NCBI GenBank assembly: GCA_009704065.1
Contig: WLEX01000034.1
Span: 1 to 8,828 of the forward strand
Direction of reading: 5' to 3'
From: Actinomycetota bacterium
Lineage (GTDB): Bacteria; Actinomycetota; Acidimicrobiia; Acidimicrobiales; Ilumatobacteraceae
Length of the DNA: 8,828 nucleotides
The translations under genes were made by a program, and so were the position numbers. How positions within the stretch are numbered: the first letter of the stretch is position 1; every line of letters starts with the position of its first letter. Under the pieces are notes generated by a model. It saw nothing but the letters and a program-made list of their open reading frames with translations. It was not told the origin of the DNA and made no database searches. Of this stretch, positions 1 through 5,207 are shown one piece after another.

Positions 1-663
1 ATCGAACAAGTAGTGCGCACTGCTCGCGAGGCAGCCACCAACAACCGCCGTATCGACAACATTGTGTTTATGGGAATGGGTGAACCATTGGCCAACGAAC
101 CAAACGTCTGGGCAGCCGTAGAGCGAATCCATGGAGATATCGGAATATCCGCACGCCATCTCACAATTTCTACGGTGGGCATCGTTCCCGGAATCAAAGC
201 GCTCACAGAGCGTCCCCTTCCAGTGAATTTGGCCATTTCTCTTCATGCAGCACGCAATTCGCTGCGCGATGAACTAGTGCCGATCAATACCCGTTACCCA
301 TTAGAGATGTTGATGGACACGTGCAAGGATTACCTTTTCGAGAAGCGTCGTCGCATCACTTTCGAATGGGCACTCATCGATTCTGTAAATGACACAGAGA
401 GAGATGCTCGCGAATTAGCAGGCTTGTGTTTACAACTCTCCCCTGCAGCACATGTGAACCTGATTCCTCTAAATCCCACACCTGGTTGGCCGACAACCGG
501 TAGCTCCCCTGGGAAAGTGGCAGCATTCCAGCGCCTTCTGCGCGACTTAGGAGTCAATGCAACAACGCGCAAGAACCGTGGAACTGAAATAGCAGCTGCA
601 TGTGGTCAACTCGCTGCGGGACAACCAGTAGTTGTCAAACTCTCGTCATCACACGGTTCGTAA
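1..663 (+). CDS. rlmN: 23S rRNA (adenine2503-C2)-methyltransferase RlmN, C-terminal part (5' end outside window)
   Basis: Radical-SAM enzyme that methylates C2 of A2503 in 23S rRNA and, in many bacteria, A37 of some tRNAs; cytoplasmic. The frame is open from base 1 (IEQVVRTAREA...) and ends at TAA 661-663, giving 220 visible residues, so roughly the first 40% of the protein is missing, including the CxxxCxxC iron-sulfur motif. Family motifs seen in order are NIVFMGMGEPLAN (the GEP SAM-binding motif), ISTVGIVPGI, LAISLHAARNSLRDELVPIN, RRITFEWALIDSVND, VNLIPLNPTPG and finally TRKNRGTEIAAACGQL. The cysteine in that last motif matches the conserved C-terminal catalytic cysteine (Cys355 in E. coli). 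An internal GTG at 13 is not the real start, because conserved sequence continues upstream of it. Its 3' end faces the DUF6285 gene across 3 bp. Identification is firm. Confidence 0.96.
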   Translation: MEQVVRTAREAATNNRRIDNIVFMGMGEPLANEPNVWAAVERIHGDIGISARHLTISTVGIVPGIKALTERPLPVNLAISLHAARNSLRDELVPINTRYPLEMLMDTCKDYLFEKRRRITFEWALIDSVNDTERDARELAGLCLQLSPAAHVNLIPLNPTPGWPTTGSSPGKVAAFQRLLRDLGVNATTRKNRGTEIAAACGQLAAGQPVVVKLSSSHGS

Positions 664-674
664 CGTTTACGAAC
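656..674. terminator. Candidate bidirectional hairpin between convergent genes
   Basis: A perfect inverted repeat, GTTCGTAA (656-663) / CGT loop / TTACGAAC (667-674), spans the 3-bp gap between rlmN and the DUF6285 gene. Each arm contains the TAA stop codon of one gene, so both genes end in the same GTTCGTAA. A hairpin could form on either transcript. The arms are only 3/8 G+C and no T-run follows on either strand, so this is not a textbook intrinsic terminator. Its role as a two-way terminator or 3'-end stabiliser is inferred from position. Confidence 0.35.
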
Positions 675-1011
675 GAAGATATTTAGGGTTAGACACTCGC
701 ACTTTGTCTTCCACAATGGGTCGAAGCGTTGTGAGAAGGCTAATCAGATTGCTGTCGAAATCGCCGTTGCGAATTGCAATCGCAAGTTCTTCATCTGAGC
801 CAAAACCAAGAGTAGACAACACTTCTGCGTGAGTGAGTTGTTGTTCTGCGCCAAGGTCGATTTCGCGACGGACAATGTCGAGAGAATTAATAGCTACACG
901 TGTATGAAATTGCAGTCGACCTTCTAGGGATGGAAGGAGTTCTCCCTCCATCCATTCGCGTAAAGCCTCTAACAATTCAGATGCGGTGGGTCGATCGTGC
1001 GGGGCGGTCAT
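667..1011 (-). CDS. DUF6285 small protein, LvaB-like partner of the upstream kinase
   Basis: A 114-residue protein starting HDRPTASELLEALREWMEGELLPSLEGRLQFHTRVAINSLDIVRRE, a helical pattern I recognise as DUF6285. It has no signal peptide or membrane segment. Members of this family usually lie just downstream of an APH-fold kinase gene. In Pseudomonas putida levulinate catabolism the equivalent small protein, LvaB, is needed with the kinase LvaA for phosphorylation of 4-hydroxyacyl-CoA; I equate LvaB with this family from memory. Here the ATG (1011-1009) overlaps the TGA of the kinase gene (1010-1008) as ATGA, which implies translational coupling and a matched dose. The TAA stop lies in the palindrome shared with rlmN. 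The family call is good; the biochemical role is inferred. Confidence 0.8.
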   Translation of the reverse strand: MTAPHDRPTASELLEALREWMEGELLPSLEGRLQFHTRVAINSLDIVRREIDLGAEQQLTHAEVLSTLGFGSDEELAIAIRNGDFDSNLISLLTTLRPIVEDKVRVSNPKYLRS

Positions 1012-1961
1012 ACAACACTCTCTGTCAACAAATCAATTAGGTCGTATTCATTTTCACAGACACGACGACCAATAGCGGCTAGTTCATGACTGCGAACTAC
1101 GCCGTTGAGGTGAGTAGCGGCTTGCGAGATGCAAATAATCCCCCACTTCAAAGTTCCGAGAATCTCCCACCATCGAACAACATCATGATCGGGTCGCTTG
1201 CCTGCCACTGATTCATACGCATCAAATAATTGGTCATACGTACCGAGGCCTGCAGCCGGATGTGTACCTCCAAATCGCCAGGCACGCACGCATAACCAAC
1301 CGAGGTCTTCCATCGGGTCCCCTACATGAGCCAGTTCCCAATCGAGCACAGCCGATAACCCGTTGGAGTCAACCATGATGTTGCCAAGTCGAAAGTCGCC
1401 ATGTACTACACATTGTTTTATTGACTCAGGTTGATTGTGCTGCAACCAACGAAAGGTTGCTTCAAACACGGGATGAGGTTCACCAAGAGCAAGAAGCGCG
1501 TCTCGATAACGCTCTACCTGGTCCTCTGCCGCCAAACCGGGCACCGATGAGATATCAATTGAATGAAGCAGCGCTGCAGCCCGCCCTAATTGCTCGGGCA
1601 ATACTGATCGTGCATGTGCGAATTGATCGTCTCGTAATATTTTTCTCGCAATAGTTTCGCCTTCTACCGCTCGAACAATCATGAAAGGAAGATCAAGTGC
1701 GTCACTGTCTGCACCATTGATAACTAATTCAGGTGTGGGAACACCCAAGTGATGCGCAGCTGCGAGAACCAGTGGTTCGGTTCGAAAACCACCAACCGTG
1801 CCCTTTCGCACGCGCTGCAGAACAAAAGATTCGCCGTTAGCAACAAATCTCCAGGTCTCTCGTGAAGCACCACCCGATAGGCGTACAAGATCTGTCACGT
1901 CGGAGACGCCAAGAACAACCGACAGCCGCTGCGCTAGTTCGTGATTGCCCCCAGTTGACAT
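1008..1961 (-). CDS. APH-family phosphotransferase (LvaA/ACAD10-type kinase), putative hydroxyacyl-CoA kinase
   Basis: A 317-residue protein with the aminoglycoside-phosphotransferase (PF01636) fold. Visible motifs are the glycine-rich loop LSGGASRETW (residues 28-37), FVLQRVRKG in the N-lobe, the catalytic loop VVHGDFRLGN (H187, D189, N194) and the metal-binding motif LDWELAHVGDPMEDLGWL (D207). The latter motif and the W263-W265/KWG region are typical of the kinase subfamily related to ACAD10/ACAD11 and LvaA, rather than of true antibiotic kinases. The partner gene for DUF6285 follows with a 4-bp overlap, supporting phosphorylation of an acyl-CoA such as 4-hydroxyacyl-CoA. The ATG at 1961 is the first possible start: an in-frame TGA lies 15 bases upstream, at 1976-1974. 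Only a weak AGAG precedes it. Antibiotic resistance is unlikely but cannot be excluded from sequence alone. Confidence 0.85.
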   Translation of the reverse strand: MSTGGNHELAQRLSVVLGVSDVTDLVRLSGGASRETWRFVANGESFVLQRVRKGTVGGFRTEPLVLAAAHHLGVPTPELVINGADSDALDLPFMIVRAVEGETIARKILRDDQFAHARSVLPEQLGRAAALLHSIDISSVPGLAAEDQVERYRDALLALGEPHPVFEATFRWLQHNQPESIKQCVVHGDFRLGNIMVDSNGLSAVLDWELAHVGDPMEDLGWLCVRAWRFGGTHPAAGLGTYDQLFDAYESVAGKRPDHDVVRWWEILGTLKWGIICISQAATHLNGVVRSHELAAIGRRVCENEYDLIDLLTESVV

Positions 1962-1983
1962 GTGTCTACTCTGTCATGCCCGC

Positions 1984-1989
1984 TACCGT
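1984..1989 (+). promoter_or_regulatory. Candidate -10 box for leaderless transcription of the ABC ATPase gene
   Basis: TACCGT fits the TANNNT -10 consensus of actinobacterial leaderless promoters. It occupies exactly -12 to -7 relative to the A of the ATG at 1996, so transcription would begin at the start codon. No Shine-Dalgarno sequence precedes this ATG, which agrees with leaderless translation. Such hexamers are common by chance, so support is moderate at best. Confidence 0.35.
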
Positions 1990-1995
1990 ATTGCG

Positions 1996-2799
1996 ATGCC
2001 GAAGAACACCACATCTGGCCCCATTATTGAAGCCACCAATGTGTCGGTGATTAGAGATGGCAGACACGTCGTCGACAATGTGTCGATAGCGATTGAGCCA
2101 ACCGATAGATGGGTCATTCTTGGTGCAAATGGCTGTGGAAAGACCACTTTGTTACAAGTTCTTTCTCTTCAGACTCATCCATCTCATGGCGAGATGAGAA
2201 TCAACGGCGCCGTACTAGGAACTTTTGATGTGCGCCCCATACGACCTCGTCTGGCATATGTGTCTGCGCACCTCGCTAGTCAGATCCGTCCGGTGTTAAC
2301 CGCTCTTCAGGTAGTGATGTCGGCGAAAAATGGATCGAAAGAGACGTGGTGGCATGAATACACCTCATCTGATGAAGCGCACGCCCTTGAGTGTCTGAAG
2401 CAGCTCGGCGTTGATTGGTGCGCCCAAAAAGAAATCGGTCTTCTGTCATCAGGAGAACAGCAGCGTGTGCTTCTCAGTAGAGCACTAATGGCAAAACCAA
2501 TAGCGGTGCTTCTTGATGAACCATCAGCTCGACTCGACCTCGGTGGGCGCGAACAATTGATTTCAATCCTCAATGAGTTTTCAAACGACAACCCTGTGCT
2601 TCCTACCGTGGTGGTCACACACCATGTCGATGAGATTCCACTGAGCACTACTCATTGTGCACTGATGCGTAATGGGACAATAATTTCCCAAGGAACGCTC
2701 GACCTCACGCTGACATCTGACGCCTTATCTGAGTGTTTTGAGATTCCGCTTCACGTTGAACGACGACCAAATGGACGATTCAGCGCTTACTCAGCTTGA
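1996..2799 (+). CDS. ABC transporter ATP-binding protein without a visible permease (YlmA/ModF-like)
   Basis: A 267-residue single ABC ATPase, numbered from ATG 1996. Walker A is GANGCGKTT (43-51), the signature is LSSGEQQR (150-157), Walker B and D-loop are VLLDEPSARLD (171-181), and the H-loop is VVVTHH (H209). The usual Q-loop position reads LAYVSAHLASQ, with Ser where Gln is common, a pattern I associate with the YlmA/ModF-like branch of iron-complex-type ATPases. No membrane or binding-protein gene adjoins it on this strand, so its partner is elsewhere or its role is not transport. The frame also permits TTG 1945 and ATG 1960, but both would run into the divergent kinase gene; ATG 1996 sits just before the conserved domain and fits a leaderless promoter. 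Its 3' end overlaps the convergent SRPBCC gene by 13 bp. Confidence 0.85.
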   Translation: MPKNTTSGPIIEATNVSVIRDGRHVVDNVSIAIEPTDRWVILGANGCGKTTLLQVLSLQTHPSHGEMRINGAVLGTFDVRPIRPRLAYVSAHLASQIRPVLTALQVVMSAKNGSKETWWHEYTSSDEAHALECLKQLGVDWCAQKEIGLLSSGEQQRVLLSRALMAKPIAVLLDEPSARLDLGGREQLISILNEFSNDNPVLPTVVVTHHVDEIPLSTTHCALMRNGTIISQGTLDLTLTSDALSECFEIPLHVERRPNGRFSAYSA

Positions 2800-3212
2800 A
2801 CAATTCGTACGAGCCCCAGTTTGCCCTGGTCGACTGCATGGGCCAATACCTTGTCCAGAATTCCTGCAGACCACAATGCTCCGCCATACGACAAATCCAT
2901 TTCCACATCGCTGGCGTCGTCAACAGACGTGATGGAAATACGCAGCACCCATGGTGAATGTACCTTTCCATCTGATTCGTTTCGCTCGAACACGACACTC
3001 TTGTCTGTGCACTGCGTGCGAACCATACGAAGTCGTTTAGAACGCGCAAGAAGCCCTAGTTTGGCTCGCAGTTCTACACTCCAAGCGTTGTCCCCAAGAT
3101 CTTGCACACTATGTACGATCGGCATCCATTGCGGATATTGAGTTAGATCAGAAACAAGCGGCAATACACGAGACGGTGCGGCATCGAGATGAACGACAGA
3201 AGTATGACGCAT
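2787..3212 (-). CDS. SRPBCC (START-like/polyketide cyclase-type) family protein
   Basis: A 141-residue protein with the pattern of the SRPBCC superfamily, whose fold is a helix-grip cavity that binds hydrophobic ligands. The N-terminal strand and helix read TSVVHLDAAPSRVLPLVSDL, followed by the typical YPQWMPIVHSV (26-36). Next comes an alternating beta pattern (WSVELRAKL, SVVFERNE, WVLRISITSV, VEMDLSYGG) and a C-terminal helix from about residue 115. No catalytic residues can be assigned and the ligand is unknown. It is the last gene of the minus-strand cluster. Its ATG shares one base with the preceding stop (TAATG, 3214-3210), indicating coupling to the DUF3499 gene. Its final 13 bp overlap the end of the convergent ABC ATPase gene. 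Confidence 0.75.
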   Translation of the reverse strand: MRHTSVVHLDAAPSRVLPLVSDLTQYPQWMPIVHSVQDLGDNAWSVELRAKLGLLARSKRLRMVRTQCTDKSVVFERNESDGKVHSPWVLRISITSVDDASDVEMDLSYGGALWSAGILDKVLAHAVDQGKLGLVRIVQAE

Positions 3213-3718
3213 TAGTCGTCACTCGGTGTTTGACCAAACGCGCGACCCAACAATCGACCGAACACTGGTGAATCGCTATCGTCGTCAGACGTATCAACCA
3301 GACGAGGCGACCAAGGAATGGCCTTCGTCTCATCGGGGTCAGTCTGTATTTGCTCTTCCACGATTACTTCAATATCTTCAGGCTCTGGGTTGTTTTCAAA
3401 AAGAGAGGGACGAGGTCGTTCGATTTTTGCGGTGACATCTCGCTTTGCCCGAGGCTTCTTTGGTTGCACAGGTTCGTCGACAACTCGAAACAGCTTGGGA
3501 GTCGGGTCACGACGATCGTCGATTGTCCATCCACGTGGAACGCTCAGTGCATTGGCATGACGGCGGCAGAGACGGCCGGCCATTTCGCGCTCAGACAGTG
3601 CAGTGTTATCTACCCACACGGTAAGTGATGCGTTATCGATGCCATACGACACCTCTGCTGGCCCAGCACATCCTGGTCGTTCGCATAATCTCCGCACAGC
3701 GTCAAAACTAGTGCGCAA
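3212..3718 (-). CDS. DUF3499-type zinc-ribbon-like protein with disordered acidic tail
   Basis: The N-terminal part (about residues 9-68) reads RRLCERPGCAGPAEVSYG, then a VWVDN strand, then LCRRHANALSVPRGW. This matches the actinobacterial DUF3499 pattern: C12-x4-C17 and C51-x2-H54 could bind one zinc. Function is unknown. From about residue 70 the chain is low-complexity, first Lys/Arg/Pro-rich and then Asp/Glu-rich. It ends in a compact hydrophobic/basic stretch, SPVFGRLLGRAFG, that may be a short binding motif. The start shown is TTG 3718, overlapping the J-protein stop by 11 bp. GTG 3697 (residue 8) is an equally plausible start just after that stop, and neither has a Shine-Dalgarno sequence. 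It is coupled to the SRPBCC gene by a TAATG junction. Confidence 0.7.
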   Translation of the reverse strand: MRTSFDAVRRLCERPGCAGPAEVSYGIDNASLTVWVDNTALSEREMAGRLCRRHANALSVPRGWTIDDRRDPTPKLFRVVDEPVQPKKPRAKRDVTAKIERPRPSLFENNPEPEDIEVIVEEQIQTDPDETKAIPWSPRLVDTSDDDSDSPVFGRLLGRAFGQTPSDD

Positions 3719-4292
3719 TAGAGGTAGGGACGTCGACCCTCACAATGCAGGCCAACCCCATCCCCTGCTGATCTCGATACGGCTCGGTTCCAGTGGCACA
3801 TGTGCGATCGAAGGCAATGAGCTGCTGCACCACCGCTTGATGTGGTCCGTCACATGACACCTCAATGGCCGACAATGCGGTAGTGATATCGACACAGGAA
3901 CCTGAAGTAAGAAGTTGATCAGGCTTACCTGGAGTAACAGGGTTCGACAATGCATGCAACAGAAGTACCGCCACTGTTCCGACCGCCATCGCAATGAGCA
4001 TTCCTCTCCAGGGAAAACGAGCCGGTGTATACGAGTTCGTAACGAAGGACACATCGATTTTGGGCTCTGTCTGTACTACATGAATCTCACGGTCATACTT
4101 TTTGCGCTTCTCGATATCTGACAACACAGTCCATGCATCGGTGATTTGGGTCAACGTAGCGGTTGAAGTGGAAGAGCCACCGGTATCAGGATGATGACGA
4201 ACCACTAAGGCGCGGTAAGCCCTGCGAATATCTGACTGTGATGCTGTTGGGACAACACCAAGAACTTCATAATGTGTGCGACTAGTACCCAT
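3708..4292 (-). CDS. Membrane-anchored J-domain (DnaJ-like) protein with C-terminal four-cysteine domain
   Basis: A 194-residue protein numbered from ATG 4292. The N-terminal J-domain covers about residues 5-69: HYEVLGVVPTASQSDIRRAYRALVVRHHPD has the HPD motif (34-36) that stimulates Hsp70/DnaK ATPase, and it ends AWTVLSDIEKRKKYDRE. A single membrane helix follows at about 97-114, preceded by basic residues, so the J-domain should face the cytoplasm and the C-terminus outside. The outer part (about 115-194) has four cysteines in GSCVDI, VSCDGPHQAVV, DRTCATG and LACIVRV. This resembles the small cysteine domains of actinobacterial LppU/septum-formation (PF13845-like) proteins; that link is tentative. 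There are no zinc-finger or G/F regions, so it is not a canonical DnaJ. A TTG at 4307 is a less likely start. The start overlaps the preceding stop by 11 bp. Confidence 0.8.
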   Translation of the reverse strand: MGTSRTHYEVLGVVPTASQSDIRRAYRALVVRHHPDTGGSSTSTATLTQITDAWTVLSDIEKRKKYDREIHVVQTEPKIDVSFVTNSYTPARFPWRGMLIAMAVGTVAVLLLHALSNPVTPGKPDQLLTSGSCVDITTALSAIEVSCDGPHQAVVQQLIAFDRTCATGTEPYRDQQGMGLACIVRVDVPTSIAH

Positions 4293-5205
4293 AGCGAGGA
4301 TCAACAAGGCCTATCAGAGTGTCGTCGTTGAGATATCTCTCAACGTTCAAGGAAATTCGTTCGGAAAGCAATGGAATAGCCATCTCAGGCGTATTACCAA
4401 CATGGGGAGTGATGATGCAGTTGGGTAACGCCCACAGCGGATGGTCGGACGGCAAGGGTTCAGGGTCAGTCACATCGAGTGCAGCTCCGCCAATGACGCC
4501 GTTCTCTAATGCCCACACAAGATCGGCAGTCACTATGTGAGCGCCACGCGCGACGTTGACTATCCATGCATGAGGTTCCATGATTTCGAGCTCTGGTCGG
4601 CCAATGAGACCAACCGTTTCTGGCGTAAGCGACAACGCAAGGAACACCACATCGGCACCCACCAACGCATCAATCAGGTTTTCAGGGCCAACCACCGTGT
4701 CGGCGCCTTCAATATGCTCCACTGTTCTACGAACAACCGTGATGTTGCAGTGGAATGCTGTGAGTAATCGAATCAATGATTCCGTAATTCCACCACCACC
4801 AACAATGGTGACAGCGGCACCCAAGAGATTGCGCCCCGCTGGGCTAGTCCATTCAGCAGCACGGGCATACGCCGCAATATTTCGCATTCCTGCAAGTGCA
4901 AGTGCAACAGCATGTTCAGCCACAGGTTCTGCATACACACCTTTGCCACAGGTCCAGATACGTGAATCATCAATGATGGAAACAAAGTTTTCAATTCCGG
5001 CGAAAGGAACCTGTACCCACTCGATGTGAGGATTCTCATTCAGTACTTCGCGTAGCCCATTGGCATCTCGGGCGGCAGTCCACACCAACGCAGAAGCCGT
5101 GGCAACATCGACAACCTGCGCACCACCACGAATGACAGCATCCGTTACCCAAGAGGGCGACGATGCAGGCAACACTGCAACGGAACGACTACTCGGAGGT
5201 TCCAT
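4282..5205 (-). CDS. D-isomer-specific 2-hydroxyacid dehydrogenase family protein
   Basis: A 307-residue NAD(P)-dependent oxidoreductase of the D-2-hydroxyacid dehydrogenase superfamily, which interconverts 2-oxoacids and D-2-hydroxyacids. It shows WVQVPFAGIENF (63-74), YAEPVAEHAVALAL (91-104), the nucleotide-binding TIVGGGGITESL (133-144), and the catalytic set Arg220 in NVARG, Glu249 in DVTDPEPLPSDHPLW and His268 in ITPHVGNT. The third glycine of the usual GxGxxG is Thr141, a common kind of variation that need not abolish cofactor binding. Substrate cannot be assigned; no serine-biosynthesis ACT domain is present, so it is not a full-length SerA. The start ATG 5205 follows the permease stop after 2 nt without a Shine-Dalgarno site, so translation is probably coupled to potBC. 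A metabolic link to polyamine uptake is not evident. Confidence 0.88.
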   Translation of the reverse strand: MEPPSSRSVAVLPASSPSWVTDAVIRGGAQVVDVATASALVWTAARDANGLREVLNENPHIEWVQVPFAGIENFVSIIDDSRIWTCGKGVYAEPVAEHAVALALAGMRNIAAYARAAEWTSPAGRNLLGAAVTIVGGGGITESLIRLLTAFHCNITVVRRTVEHIEGADTVVGPENLIDALVGADVVFLALSLTPETVGLIGRPELEIMEPHAWIVNVARGAHIVTADLVWALENGVIGGAALDVTDPEPLPSDHPLWALPNCIITPHVGNTPEMAIPLLSERISLNVERYLNDDTLIGLVDPRYGY

Positions 5206-5207
5206 TA

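Noticed and set aside
330..572. 80-codon minus-strand open frame inside rlmN
   Set aside because: It is antisense to firmly conserved RlmN sequence and has no recognisable protein pattern.
1955..1960. TTGACA as a -35 box on the plus strand
   Set aside because: It matches the -35 consensus, but no -10-like hexamer lies 16-18 nt downstream (gcccgc/cccgct); the only TANNNT is 23 nt away.
1945..1995. Longer start of the ABC ATPase at TTG 1945 or ATG 1960
   Set aside because: The added residues (CLLCHARYRIA) do not resemble the family N-terminus, and either start would overlap the start codon of the divergent kinase gene.
3226..3628. Several overlapping plus-strand open frames across the DUF3499 gene
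   Set aside because: Three frames are open at once over a low-complexity region, as expected by chance; the minus-strand frame has the conserved Cys/His core and coupled junctions on both sides.
4293..4307. TTG 4307 as the J-protein start
   Set aside because: It adds only MLILA before the normal J-domain beginning; ATG 4292 is the stronger codon and gives a shorter overlap with the dehydrogenase gene.
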